From assembly GCF_905475395.1 (NCBI RefSeq), contig NC_058339.1, positions 20,778,001 through 20,842,000 of the forward strand: a stretch of DNA of 64,000 nucleotides, in the 5' to 3' direction. Source of the stretch: Chrysoperla carnea. Taxonomy: Eukaryota > Arthropoda > Insecta > Neuroptera > Chrysopidae. Position numbers and translations under genes: made by a program. Each line of letters begins with the position of its first letter. The stretch's first letter is position 1. The notes beneath the pieces are model-generated. The model did no database searches and was not told the DNA's origin. It was given only the letters and a program-made list of their open reading frames with translations. Positions 11,869 to 25,078 of this stretch are shown in pieces.

Positions 11869-13467
11869 TATATGTAATACATTTTTTTTATATGTTTTAC
11901 TTATTTTTTTGGGATTAGGGAATATAGGAATATTACTTAATATTAATTAAGTATTAATTAAGGTATTACTATAGAAAAAGGGATACTAATTTGACATAGA
12001 TTGAAAAAACATCAAAAAAAATTTCTTTAAACATAAAAATAATGATTTAAAAAAATTTTTACTATACGTCATTATGTGGAAAGTTCATTAAAAATAAATT
12101 AATAAAAGAAAAAAACAAAAAACAAAATAACTAAATGGTTTTTTACAGAAAAATTAATTATATTAAAAATATTGCTTCATTTTTATAAAATAATTTCTAG
12201 ATAAATATCATCTGGAAAATATTTCTCTGCCTTTCTAATAATTTTTTTTTTGTATAAATGAAAACATTTTTATTATTATTATAGTTTTTTTTTTCTCTAA
12301 ATATTGTTGTTATTGTTTGTTAACATGTTGTTTGTCATTAATTTTTTTTTCTTATTTTATATATTATTAATAATTATTAATTGTCTTTTGTTGATATATT
12401 TTTCTCACAATTTTCTATTTTATATGATGATGACGATACGATGAATGAAATAAATATTTATATAAAATAATTCAAATTAAATTTAATGTATTATTAATTA
12501 TATTTGAAAAGAGTTCCAATAAAATTAGTTGAAGAAGGCTTTCGTAAATGAAGCACGTATAGAGATTTGAACAAATCAACATTTTAAACAACTTCTTGTC
12601 GTGTTTTCCTCAGTGTCACACAAAGTGCCTTCTAACTAGCAAAAAAACAGAATCGCTAACTTTTAAAAGCACAGAAAATATAAGAAAGATAATTGAAATC
12701 GCTATAATTTTCTTATCCGAATCGATCTTTCAATAGAGATTGATTCAGTTCTCGGTAAACAGTAGTTGAATAAAACAAGAATGGACATGGTATGTCAACA
12801 GTTAACTCAGTCAGTTGTTTGTTTTCACTGGCTTTTATAGTAGATTTAATTTAGATAATGGAAGCTGGTTGCAGTGGCAGTGGCACTTTTATGAATTACA
12901 ATCACAGTTTCTGCAAAATCAACTTTCACCACTATATGCACGATGTATATCTCATCTCATCGCAAATAATTTCTTAAAATTATTTATATTTTTTATTATT
13001 TATACAAATATAATAGCTGACAGATTTCATTAAACTGACGATTGTACTATGATGAATTTATAATAAAAAAATAAATAAATAAATACACAATTTATTATGG
13101 TATTTATTATTCATTAATTCTGTCTCATTGAACTCAACTAAGAAAATTAAAAATAATATTTTTACTTTCATTTAAAATAGTAATTTTTTTTTTATATATG
13201 GGTAAAATAACACATCTGGTTCCTATAGAATTATAATAGTAGCATATTAGTTTTTATTGGCAATATATGAATACTTTCATGAAGAATTAGAAATTAATTT
13301 ACACTATAGGTAGTGAAAATTTAAATGAGCATACAAAAAAAAATTAATAAGTATCAAAAAAATAAAATATCAGCTTATTAATTGTAGTACTTGCAGTTTA
13401 CTATTCACACTCCGCAGAGAAGTAAGCGATTTTTAAAACGCGGTGAAAAGAAGTCCCCTTAATTTGT
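11869..13467. other. AT-rich intergenic stretch
   Basis: Very A/T-rich with homopolymer runs. It contains the short RepA end at 12785-12832 and nothing else I can name. Confidence 0.5.
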
Positions 13468-14062
13468 ATACCATGTATATATGTAATATATATCATGGTA
13501 TACTAAGTTTAGTCCCGAGTTTGTAACGCTTAAAAATATTGATGCTACGAACTAAATTTTTATAGGTGCAAATAAAATCACTTTATTAGTCCATTTCTGA
13601 TTGTCTGTCTGTCTGTTTGTCGTCTGTCTTTCGTATGTCTCTCGTCTGTCCGTCTGTCATCCTGGTAACTCAAAAACAAAAAGAGCTATACAGCTGAAAT
13701 CTTTATAGCGTGCTTAAGACTAAAAATTGAGGTCGAGTTTGTAAATGAGCAACATAGGTCAATTAGGTCTTGGGTCGTTAGACCCATCTTGTAAACCGTT
13801 AGAGAAAGAACAAAAATTTACATATAAAAAATGTTCCTTATAAAAAAATAAAAAACTTTTGTTTCAAACATTTTTTCGTAAAAGTCACTCTTTACTCATG
13901 AGAGCGCAAATTAGACTCAAAATGTATAGTATGTATTATATGGGAATATAAGTTATGTATGTGCCACATGTATGTATGCGTAATGTGCCAGTATAATCAA
14001 CACTATCCATACATGGAATTTGAACAATTAACTCAGTCAATTGTTTGTTTTCACTTGTTTTA
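13468..14062 (+). repeat. RepA, near full-length copy
   Basis: Same block order as 8379-8941 with more substitutions and an expanded GTCTGTC-type stretch. It faces the oppositely oriented copy at 14815-15342, so the two form a large imperfect inverted repeat. Confidence 0.85.
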
Positions 14063-14814
14063 TCTGTATTTTGTGTTAATTTAAAATGAAAAATTTCAGA
14101 TATTCTCGATAGTGTTCTAAGTAAGACAAAGTAGGACACAAAACAACTATTTATTGGTTGGAATAGTTAATTTCAAGAAAAAAATTTTTATACTTTCAAA
14201 TATTTTGAAAATACTTACATTCTAAAAAGGTTGGGTGTAATTTACATTTTGGCAAAAATAAAATACATTTTTTTTTTCTAAGAGTACTTACAGAAGATTA
14301 CGTATTTAATATTAATATTATATTTGCCATGATTTTATTAAAAATACAACTGCATATAGTGTAGAAGAATTGCACCTGCGTTTAATAATATTTTACATAA
14401 TTTAATTATGAATTCTGTACTATTGCATTACAGGTATTGACCATAAATTTCAATTAAACTTTCAATTCCAGTTTTTAAGATAAAATCTTTGTTAATTATT
14501 ATCATTCAAAAATGTTTATTTAAAACATGTTTTTAATTTATACTTTTGCCTTTTTCTTATAAAAATATTGTTTATATGTTGCAAAATATAATTTATCAAG
14601 CAGACCAAGCTGTTTATAAATTTTGTCCCCAGTCAATCTTATTTTTATATATATTTTTAAAAATATTTTGAAATATCAGAAAGTTACAACAAATGTTGAT
14701 AAAATTCAGTCGGGTTTTTTATTTTTTAAACTATTTTTTTTATTGTTTGTTTTATTCCGAAAATTTGACTTAAAATGCTGTAAAAAAACAAAAGACCAAA
14801 AAAACAAGTGAAAT
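14063..14814. other. spacer between inverted RepA copies
   Basis: AT-rich, with no gene or other repeat recognised. Confidence 0.5.
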
Positions 14815-15342
14815 TATACAATTGACTGAGTTAATTGTTGAAATACCATGTATAGACAGTATTGATAACTCTGTCACATTACACATACATACATGTCCCA
14901 CGAATAATTGATATACTCATATAATACTACAATTTGCGCAAAATATGCGCTTTCACGGGTAAACAGTGATGTTTACGAAAAAATGTTTCAAACAAAAGTT
15001 GTTTATTTTTTTTAAGGAACATTTTTTACATTTAAACTTTGGTTCTATCTCTAATGGTTTACAAGATGGGTCCTACGGACCTAAGATCCAATTAACCTAT
15101 GTTGATCATTTACGAACTCGACCTCAATTTTTACGTCCTCAGCACGCTATACAAATTTCAGCTGGATATCTCTTTTTGTTTTTGAGTAATCGTGATGACA
15201 GACGGACAGACGACAGACGAAAACTAATGAGGTGATTTTCTGAACACCTATATCAAAATTTTGTTCATAGCATCAATATTTTTAAGCGTTACAAACTTGG
15301 GACTAAACTTAATATACCTTGGTATATTTCATATAGATGGTA
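14815..15342 (-). repeat. RepA, near full-length copy
   Basis: Reads as the reverse complement of 8379-8941, from ACAATTGACTGAGTTAATTG to the palindromic TTTCATATAGATGGTAT end. Confidence 0.85.
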
Positions 15343-16016
15343 TAAAAACAAAATGTTGACCAGTCAATACTTGAAGAAACTCAAGACGAACAAAAAAGAT
15401 CAACTAGAATAAAATCGATAAACTTTGCATCGAGCTATCAGGGCAACAATTTTGAAAAACGTGTAGCTTAGAAAAACGCATCTAAAGGAAATGAAACCCG
15501 ATGATTTACTATACATATACAATATAAATATTCGAATATAACTATAAAACATTTTTTATTTTCCTCAAATTTTAGGGTAATTTTTTAAAGGAATAAAGGT
15601 ACCTTTTTATATAAGAAAAAAATCAACTTTAAAAAAATATGTCCCTTTAAGGTGATATGTCCCTTTAAGGATGTGGACCTGTATGTATGTGTTGAAGTTA
15701 CTTAAAATGAAGCACACTGATGATAATTCACCCTGATTGATGATATTATTTTTACTTGATGAGTTTCTTTTCAATTTTGTTACAGGCAAAATCGCTTAGT
15801 TAACGCAACGCCTATGATACAGATTTTTAACATCATTCATACTCTTATTTATTTTCACTCGAATCAATTGAGTGCATTTGGTCACTTTTAATTTTTCATA
15901 ATATTTTATTTTATTTATTAGACCACTATAAATTTTTTATTCAAAAAAAAAACATTCTAATTACATTTATATTTGTAAATATCCGTGGTTTTTAATTTTA
16001 TTTAATTTTTTATATA
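15343..16016. other. AT-rich intergenic stretch
   Basis: A 17-base direct repeat (ATGTCCCTTTAAGG type) occurs twice at about 15639-15670. No gene seen. Confidence 0.5.
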
Positions 16017-16338
16017 CAGTAGAATCTCGATAACTTAAACCTCGGTAACATAAAAACCTCTGTTACTTCAAAAAATACTATGTTCCCTTCCCATCAGAGC
16101 CCAAAACCTCTATAACTTAAAAGACGCAACCTCTATAACTTAAATAAATAATCTCTGTATAGGCCCTCAGTAACTACATAGAAACATGTACATACCTCTA
16201 TATTAACTAGGGTACATAGAAACATGTACATACCTCTATATTAACCTTTACCTAACATAGACACTTGCTAACTTAAAACTTCCATAACTTAAAATATTTT
16301 GTGTTTCCCTTGGACTTTAACTTATCGAGATTCTACTG
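16017..16338. mobile_element. pogo/Tigger-like MITE
   Basis: A 322 bp element with terminal inverted repeats CAGTAGAATCTCGATAAC and its near-perfect complement at the right end (one mismatch in the first 23 bases). TA (TATA) flanks both ends. The interior has a clustered CCTCTATAACTTAAA motif and a ~36 bp direct duplication containing AACATGTACATACCTC at 16178-16249. The CAGT start and TA duplication fit pogo-like Tc1/mariner elements. No transposase is present. Confidence 0.85.
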
Positions 16339-16654
16339 TATATACTTAAAAGTTTAATAATAAAATTTTTTTTGATTATTAGAGTGAAATGATTGGAAAC
16401 GAATTCTACATTTATTGATATTAGTAGTAATAAAAAACTAAAAATAAATTTACATACATACATACCTATGAATTTAAAAAAAGTGATCTCATTTAAAATG
16501 TTTTAATATTATATCGTTAGCCCATAATAAAACGAAATTTCTATTATTACTTTTGTCTACCATTTTTAGGATTGTTAAAATGGTAGAGTGAATTTAAACT
16601 CTTTAAAAGTGAATTTAAACTCTGATAAACAAGTTATATCAATAAACAACGAAC

Positions 16655-16880
16655 CCCCGAATACGTGGACGAGGACATACACCTGGGACAGATCATCTCG
16701 TTGAAGGATCAGACTGACAACGAAATCAGAAGGCGAACATCAAGCGGATGAAAAAATACTGGTCACCCAAAGAAATCTTGAAGGTCAACGACCTTAGCAT
16801 CGATACAAAACGGAAAGTGGGTTAAATTTGTCTTTCAAGATTTGATTACAGACTTTGGGACAGGTGAAAGTTAACAAAGC
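16655..16880 (+). pseudogene. RTE-like reverse transcriptase remnant
   Basis: The plus-strand frame reads H-L-G-Q-I-I-S-L-K-D-Q-T-D-N-E-I-R-R-R. After a shift of frame near 16740 it reads M-K-K-Y-W-S-P-K-E-I-L. These match the thumb region of RTE/BovB-type LINE reverse transcriptases as I know them. The piece is short, frameshifted and without ends, so it is a dead fragment. The last part (AAGTGG onwards) resembles 54962-55035, which indicates a further dispersed repeat. Confidence 0.6.
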
Positions 16881-17424
16881 CGTGTTTCAACCGTTTCGAC
16901 AGTTGCAAACTTAATGATGAGGACTGTGTAGTCACAATTTCTATTTATAATAGAAAACATGAATTTATATTGAGGACGAATTTGGAATTTTATTTAAGAA
17001 ACCTGGGCTTCTCATTAATTATCTTTCCTAATTTAAGAGAAATTTTGAGCTCAGCTCACGGTCTATATTTAAAAATATAAAATAATAATATTATTAAATA
17101 TTTAAATGAATGTTTAAAAACATAAATAATATAGATATTTAAAAAAATTAAAACTGACATAGTTTACTTTTTATATCACCTCGATAATATTAGATTAATA
17201 AACGCTCTCTCAAGGAAAATAAATCCCAAAAACTTTTTAAATTTGGTGCGAAAATTTTCAAATATTTCTACAATGGGTGGCCATTGTGGTCAAAACAACT
17301 TTTAGTGAAAATAATAGAGTCAAATGTTTCGAAATTTTTTACTTACTTACATATCTGACGAATTTTGGTCTACTAGAAAGTAAAAATCATAAAGATTATA
17401 CAGCAGCTAAGTTTTCTGCCTTTT

Positions 17425-18056
17425 TACTGTAAACTCGTCAAAGGTAGCACAGGACTGCCGTACGTCCTTAAATGTGCTGGCGGAACAAATGAATGTAAAC
17501 CTGGTATGGGTACCAAGGGACACAAGGACTTTCCAGGAAATTGCAGTAGCCGACGAACTTGCCAGAAATGGGACAATGCTGCCGGACACAAGCATCAATA
17601 ATTATCCGGGAGTTCCATTTGCAAACTGCAAGTTGCTCCTCATAGAGGATATCTTAAAAAGGGCCAATCTTAGATGGAGGGAGGAACGTAATAGTGGTAC
17701 TACAAGACAGATATGGTCTGAGTACAATCGCAGGTATTCCGAAGATCTTATATCACTCCCAAGGACCTCTGTTCGCAAAGTTGTTGTGGCTATTACTGGA
17801 CACTTGGGCCTGGCAGTGCCTAACTTTTTTCATGAGGAGATGGATTTACTTGAGTCAGCCTCTCTTTGACGACCTTTCCGACCTAAAGTCCATCAAAGTC
17901 AAAGCTCTTTTACTGTTCTTAAACAGCTCCAAATGTTTCATGGAGTAGTGGCCGGGGATGGGCTAACCATTTTTCGGTATCACAACAGACCCTATGGTCT
18001 AAGTGTTTCCCACCTCAGAACAGCCACTGCAACATAACCTAACCTACTGTAAACTC
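17425..18056 (+). mobile_element. 5'-truncated LINE with RNase H remnant and 12 bp target duplication
   Basis: The insertion 17437-18044 is flanked by TACTGTAAACTC at 17425-17436 and 18045-18056. The plus frame encodes the end of an RNase H-like domain (N-L-V-W-V-P then A-D-E-L-A-R-N-G) and the following K-R-A-N-L-R-W-R-E-E segment, typical of I/LOA/R1-type LINEs. The usual histidine after V-P is replaced (V-P-R-D-T). The C-terminal cysteine-rich part is missing through an internal deletion, and a +1 shift near 17860 moves into the final L-L-L-F-L-N-S-S-K segment. The 3' end is AACATAACCTAACC. Confidence 0.8.
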
Positions 18057-18680
18057 CTTTACGTTTCTTACCATTAGATTTTTCTAGAAAATTTTAAATT
18101 TTCCAAATGCTGTCGTTTTTGAGATATTGTTTATGCAATCAAAATAGTAAAAAATGATGGTATCTTTGGTATTAATTAATGCCTAGCTCTTTTTGAAGAC
18201 ACAAAACTTAACTTTTTTGTCCCCATACATTTCAATATAGAGGTAAATAAATACCAAGCATCTTAATAAGTTACCAACGAATATTTTAAAGATAATTATA
18301 TTTATAATTAGTTAATCTTTGTTTATATAAGATTTATATTTTTTTTTTAGTCTTAAATCTAAATATGCAAAGGAATTTAATAAACCGTTAGAACATATTT
18401 AGAAATTTGATCATATAAAACCACAAAGAGTGCAAAACATAGATAGATAGGTTCACGTAATAAAAAACACAATAATATATCAAATATCGTTCATCCAACA
18501 AATAATGTATCAAATTCGCTAGACAATATAATAGTTTCTATTTTATAAAATAAAAAGTTAATGGAAATACCACCGATGTTAGAAAATAGAAAGTAAAATT
18601 TAAGATCTAAGCAAACTCGAACTGAAACAAATAAAAAAACGCCGTGTATTCAAACTAAGATAAAGATTTTTATTTTTAAC
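18057..18680. other. AT-rich intergenic stretch
   Basis: No gene or repeat recognised. Confidence 0.5.
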
Positions 18681-18955
18681 CCTCGAACTAAAAAAAAGTT
18701 TTACCGCTATGTGGTCTGTCTGTCTGTGGAATCGTAGCGCCTAAACAGATGAACCGATTTTAATTTTTTTGGGTTCATTTGAAAAGTAATTTAACAGAGA
18801 GTGTTCTTAACTATGAAGTGCGAGTTCAGGGTTCCGTGCCCAAAATAAACTAACAAATTTGGGGTAGATCTTCAAAATGCTTTAAGGAAAAAGGTATTTT
18901 AATATTTCGTAGTCGAAAATTTTGTCGGGGGTTTTTTAAATTTTGTAAATTTGCT
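18681..18955 (+). repeat. RepB copy
   Basis: Starts near TTAACCCTCGAACT, carries CGTAGCGCCTAAACAGATGA and GGGTTCCGTGCCC, and ends with the GGGGGTTTTTTAAATTTTGT block also found near 44094 and 56330. Confidence 0.85.
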
Positions 18956-21900
18956 TGTTAACTTCTCACTATAGGGAACTCTTGCCATCGGTCTGAAAAT
19001 TCAATTGGAATATTTTGGCATATCTTTACATTTGAAATTCATGTCAATGTCAATGTATTGACACTTCTTTCAGGTTGCTGCCTGAGAGTACGCCCATGTA
19101 TATGTGTTATTCGGAGGCATTTTTTCGTAGGGAATAATAATCTTGGACTTGCCTCAATCGTTTCGTAATAACATAGAAATATGTTGAAAAGATTGACAAA
19201 AGCGGCGCTTAATAATTGATGTTAGGGGCAGTTATTAGTTTTTTTTTCTAGAATTAAAAAACTACCTTAATGTTATTGCAAATTATACATTCTATATAGG
19301 TAGTTTTGTAAGTTCATTCAACTATAAGTATTTAACACAATTTTAAATCGATAAATTACCATATGAATGTGATTTATATTTCTTTAATACTAATTAGTTT
19401 CTTAATGTCAATAAATTATTGATTATCTATTGACGCATATTTTAGTTTGATAGTCCAATGTACCTTGAATCGTTAACTTCTCGGCAGATATTGCTATTCA
19501 CTGACAATATTTGTATTGAAATGACGGTATTTTATCAGAATGAAGGTAGGCTGAAGACCGATTGTCAATGTCATTTTGTTTTAGAAAGCTTCGTATAGAT
19601 TTTTACGAACTGAAACTGTGTAAACTCATTTGAAAGAACATAATTTTGAGAAATTCAGGGAGATTATAGGGGAGATGCTGACAAGAAGGAACCTCGCAGT
19701 CTCGGAGAAGATGAAAATGGAAAACGTACTCGGAGGAGCATCACTAAAAAGAAAAGCCAAACAAATTATTTTTCTAGTTCAAAGTCTTTGAAAACAAGAC
19801 AAAAAAGTATACTGACATTTTTCCAGAACTCAAATTCTTTTTTTGAGTCATTGTCATCCCCCACTAACCCCCTTCAATTAAATTAATTTATAATTTTTGA
19901 CTTTCTTAAATGAATTTTGCAAAGATATGACAAAAGGCAATGGATATTATTTTTGAATTCACCAAAAACGTACCATTCGGCATACACTATATTTTAATAA
20001 TCATGACTTAAAGAATCAAAATGATTTTAATATTTGATTCGGTGATTATCAAACGTTTATCATTTTCATTAAAATAAAATTTTAAGGGAGGTGAAGAAAA
20101 AAAACAGTCTCATAACCAAAATAATGTTTGAGAAATTATCATTAATGGCGTTAATACCAATAAAAAAAAAGTCTGAAACAAACTTAGTTTTTTAATCTAA
20201 AATTTACATTCTAAACGTTATTTTGACAAATAAAGTTTATTTATTATAAATTTATCAAGAACTGTACTCACATTAAACACTTAATTTACATAAACTAAAG
20301 AAATAGTTACCTAAAAAAACGATTATTTTTGTATTCCAAAAATATTCAAAACACAAGAAAATTCACAACAAAAAATATGTATAAACTATTTGTCACTGTT
20401 ATTAGTTCAATAAACGATTAATAGCTCTGCATAACCAACACTCAAAATAACATTTTTTTGGATTCCAAAAAAATAAAAACACGTTACCATTTAAATATAT
20501 GTTCGTTAAAAATAAACTCTCTCAGCATGGTAAGTAGTAGTAACACATTTACCGTACCGTACACACCGGAGCTAAAAGCATATATTGAGTATGTTGTGAC
20601 GGCGCGGTGTAGTAGGTAAGCGTACGGCCTTCCTTCACCTGAAGAACTAAACTGTTCAACAGAATCCACTGACATTAAAAACCTCTCACTATAAATGTTA
20701 TACCCACCATAACATTTCATTTTAGCATAGGAAATAGTGGCACACCTTCACTTTAAACCATAATTCGATCAAGAAAACCAAATATAATTCTCGAATTAAC
20801 TTTCGTTGGAACTCAATTTTTGTTGGCAAGAAGTAAAGTTTGAAAATTTTAATGAAAATGAACATTAAGTCTTGAAACTTTCAATAATCAAAGAATATAA
20901 AAAAACACAAAGAGGATATACAGAAGAGAAAGCTCACAGCAGTTGAATCTGTCAAAGATATTACTTCTTCATTGTCGGGAAACACTCAGAGTGACAGTTT
21001 ATCTAGTAATTATAGACAGACTTGCAGTTTAATTATAGACAGACTTGTATATCAGACTTGTAGTTGAATTTCAAAAAGAATTCGAGAATTGTACAGCAAT
21101 TTTTACAGTAAATTTTCATTTTTAAACAATTTGAACACTGAAGAAGTTCAAAATAGAATAAGTATGAGTAACGATGTATTCTCGTGATTTAGGAAAGTAC
21201 TTTTTTGATGAATATATCCATCTACGTTCCTATTTAACAACGTCAGCTCGAGCCGAAGAACTGCCTCGAACAAACAACGCAATTTTAGACGTTCTAACAG
21301 AAAACAAACGTACTTGAACCTAAGGAACTAAAAAAGGCTTGTATTGACCGATTTTATTATGTGAGACGCTAAATTATAACACTGCCATTGGGTGCAAAAT
21401 TTTGTTTATTCGCCTTTGTAAAAACGCATAACATAAGACAAAACGCTGGTGAAATCGCTTTGACTATTAGATGAATCGTTTTGTATCACAGAGAAGCATT
21501 TTGGTGCTCAAAGAAAATATATTTTCCATTATAAAACATTTCTTGGCAAAGGAAATATATTTTCCATTACAAAACAAAATTTCTTGGCATGAAAAACATT
21601 TTATGGAAAACGTATTATAAAGATGAAGAAAATTTTAAATCTTTTACTCTTCACTCTTCTCAGTTATTCCGTCGTTGATTAATGTTCTTAAAATGGGTAT
21701 TTCCTTAAACAAATATTTGATCCGCTATTTGAAGTCACCTACATTGGAAGTCACCTACACCTTTCAACCTTCTATCTTGTATAATTTTGAAGAAAATGGA
21801 AGCTAAAATTTTGCCCCAATTTGCATCGTTGCAGGAAATCTCTGTTGTTAATGTAAAATTGTTTTAGACAGATTTTAGCACTTCAAAAGATGGGCCCTAC

Positions 21901-22611
21901 GAACCCGTGACCCAGTTGACCAATATTGCTCGTTTAGGAAATAGATTTTTGAGACCCATATACTGTTTTTACATTTTCAAAAGAGTGGCACTAAAGTAAA
22001 CCAAAAATATTTTTTCATAGGTATAAACTTTTTTTTCGAATAATTTTACAAATTCTGCGCCACTTTATTCTATTCTTTATGTCTGATATCTTGTTGGATG
22101 GTATAAGCACCAGAGACCACGAATTTCATTTATTTATAAAGAAAGAAGTAGTTTTTTTTTTGTCTATAGTAGTATTATTAATAAAAGTGGATCGTCGAAT
22201 TTTAAGTAAACACATTTTTATTAAACGTCAAACAGACATTAATCGATGTTTTTCTATGGAAATTTCTATGAAAAACCACATTTTTCAATTTCTTTTTACA
22301 CGGATGACAACGTTTAGTTGAAATCTTTATAAAATAAAACCACAGTATTTAATTTTTATGAGTTGATATGTTTGTTTTTATTGTATTTCTAATTGGGTTT
22401 GACGCCTTATCGAGCTTTGAAGTCTCCAACTATCCTTAGGTATGTTATATGTTTTGTTATGTGATACTATAACTGTGTTAAATGAGTATTGTATACACTT
22501 ACATATATACTTTAATCACTTAAAGAGCAAATTGCAATTATTCAAGAAATATAAATTACTATCATAGAAAATTGTTTAAATCGCCTTAATATACTGATAT
22601 CTATTGATTTT
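18956..22611. other. intergenic stretch with weak coding-like frames
   Basis: The frame 19650-19886 (+) is open without a start codon and has a basic, serine-rich character (see findings). Around 20560-20660 a GGTGTAGTAGGTAAGCG motif weakly recalls a tRNA A box. Positions 21885-21955 look like a worn RepA core piece. I see no complete gene. Confidence 0.45.
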
Positions 22612-22830
22612 TAACCCCCGAACTAAAAAAAGGGGTGTTATAAGTTTGACCGCTATGTGTGTGTGTGTCTGTATGTTTGTCTGTCTTGTGCTATCGTAGC
22701 GCCGAAACGGATGAACCGATTTTAATTTTTTTGGTTTCATTTGAAAGGTAATTTAACGAAGAGTGTTTTTTAGGTATTTCATGTGCGACCTTAGAGTTCT
22801 GTACCCGAAAAAACTAAAAAATTTGCAATA
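22612..22830 (+). repeat. RepB copy
   Basis: TTAACCCCCGAACT start, a (GT)n stretch, CGAAACGGATGAACCGAT, and a GTTCTGTACCCGAAAAA end. A degraded relative follows at about 23118-23225. Confidence 0.85.
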
Positions 22831-24274
22831 ATTTTCATAATTGATTCAGTTTAGAAAAGGTATGACATATATTTTTAACATATAAATAATTACTATGGAA
22901 ATGAATGGTCGAATAAACATGGCTCAATTCATTTCGAAAAGTGAAATGGAAAAATAATTAGGTAAATCAAAACAATAATTCAAAAGAACAAAGTCAAAAG
23001 GTATATTTCAATTTCAATTAAAATATTTCCAAAAATTTGTGCCAAAAAATGATAGCTATCTAAGTATCCTTTTCATCTCATCTGATGTCCTTAACCATCA
23101 CTTTGATATTGATTAAAGAAGGAGTGTTATAAGTTTATCTGTGCGCCTGTGTGTTTCTCAGTGGCATCGTAGCCCTTAAACGGTCAAACCGACTTGATTG
23201 AGAACATACAATCTCCTGAAGTCTACCAGAGATCATTCCCAAAAAAATTATGTAATACGTAGTATTATTCAATTAATTAATTTTAATTACTAAAAAACTT
23301 GTATTCAAATTACCTTGAATTATAGATTCCTCATTAATTGTTTTAAAATTTGACATTAGATTTACATAAATAATAACAGGAAACGGATATAATAAACCAT
23401 ACACAAATTTAATTAAAAGGTCTATGAAATTATTCTCATCTAAATTTTACTACCTTATTCGCTCCCTTTGGGATTATTGTCATACAACGACAGAATTTTG
23501 GAGCTATTTACAATACTGTCTTGTAAATAATCAAATAGTTATGGATCTTACGACAATATACCATACCAGCATGGTAATAAATGCCATTCCCTGCTTACCG
23601 TGTACTTATGAAACAGTCTGTATATTTACGAAATAAATTTTCTATCATATTTAATTTAATAACATTAATTCAATGATGGACAAATATTAAATAATAATAA
23701 ATGCAATTTGCCGTTTTAATAAAATAAATGACCTTGAATGATCCCTTTTTGATGCGATATAAATGAAATCCAAAAATTAAAATAATATTTAGCGTGGTGG
23801 ATCCCACATTTTGGTTTTTTTTAATAGATTTTATTATTTGGTTACCTACACATTCTATTGTTTAAATTAAATTAACGATTCTGTATAATTATAAATGCAG
23901 AATAAAAAAAATAAAATTACAGTAAAGTCTCTAAATAAATATTTAATAATTAATAATTTATTACTTTCTTATTTATTCCTAATAAAATTCACCATTTAAG
24001 TAATATAATATAAAAAATTATTATTAATTTTTGCATATTTAAGTAAACGTTTTGTTATGATATGTTAATGAGATGAGTGTTGTTGATGAATCCTCCGTTT
24101 GACCTACAAGTACAGTTTTCATAACGCCCGTACATGCACCAAACCTATAAAATCATCTTTATATTTATGAATCATATATTAGAACCTACATAATTATCAA
24201 TTAATGCAATTATGCAATTACATTATTTAACATAAATTAACTACAATATTATTAAAAACTTTTAATTTAATACG
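22831..24274. other. AT-rich intergenic stretch
   Basis: Contains the degraded RepB piece at 23118-23225. No gene recognised. Confidence 0.5.
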
Positions 24275-25078
24275 AAGTCAGTTTTTCGGTAGCAATCATT
24301 AATATGCTAATTCCAGGACTAGGACTCCATATTCTTGAAACTTATTAGAGCTAAGTTAATTTTGAAAAATATGGCTAAAATTAAGTAGGATTACATACTT
24401 GGTTTATCCAAATTGGATAAAATTTGGATGTGATAGAGCAAAATTAAATTTTTTGGATTCTGATGACGTCATAAAGTTAAAAATTCGATTTTCTTGATAA
24501 CACAGGCAAATTTGATCCGATCTTATTGGAATTTTTTTTGAAACCCACTAATTTTGGGTCATTCTTTTCAGCTGTGATGTCATTTTATCGCTAGCTATCA
24601 CATATGCGACTAATTCCGGAACCTAGACTCCACATTCTTAAAACCTGTTAAAGGTAGGTTAATTTTGATCACAAATTTGAAAAATATGGCCCAAGTTTAG
24701 TAGGATTACATACTTGATTTATCAAAATTGGATAAAATTTGGATGTGATAGAGCAAAATTAAATGTTTTGGATTCTGATGACGTCATAAAGTTAAAAAAT
24801 TCGATTTTCTTGATAACACTGGCAAATTTTATCCGATTTTATTGGAATTTTTTTTTAAACCCACTAATTTTGGGTCATTCTTTTCAGCTGTGATGTCATT
24901 TTATCGCTAGCTATCACATATGTGACTAATTCCAGAACCTGGAAACCACATTTTTAAAACCTGTTAAAGATAGGTTAATTCTGACCACAAATTTGAAAAA
25001 TATGGCCCAAATTTAGTAGGATTACATACTTGTTTTATCAAAATTGGATAAAATTTGGATGTGATAGAGCAAAGTTAA
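24275..25078. repeat. tandem repeat of ~315 bp (RepC), about 2.6 units
   Basis: The landmark GGATTACATACTTG recurs at about 24389, 24702 and 25019 (spacings 313 and 317). Units carry GATGACGTCATAAAGTTA (which holds the palindrome TGACGTCA) and CCCACTAATTTTGGGTCATTC. A second array of the same unit is at 60390-61045. Confidence 0.9.

Noticed and set aside
17474-17869. A 131-codon frame considered as a host gene
   Set aside because: It is the RNase H end of a LINE lying within a target-site duplication, not a host gene.
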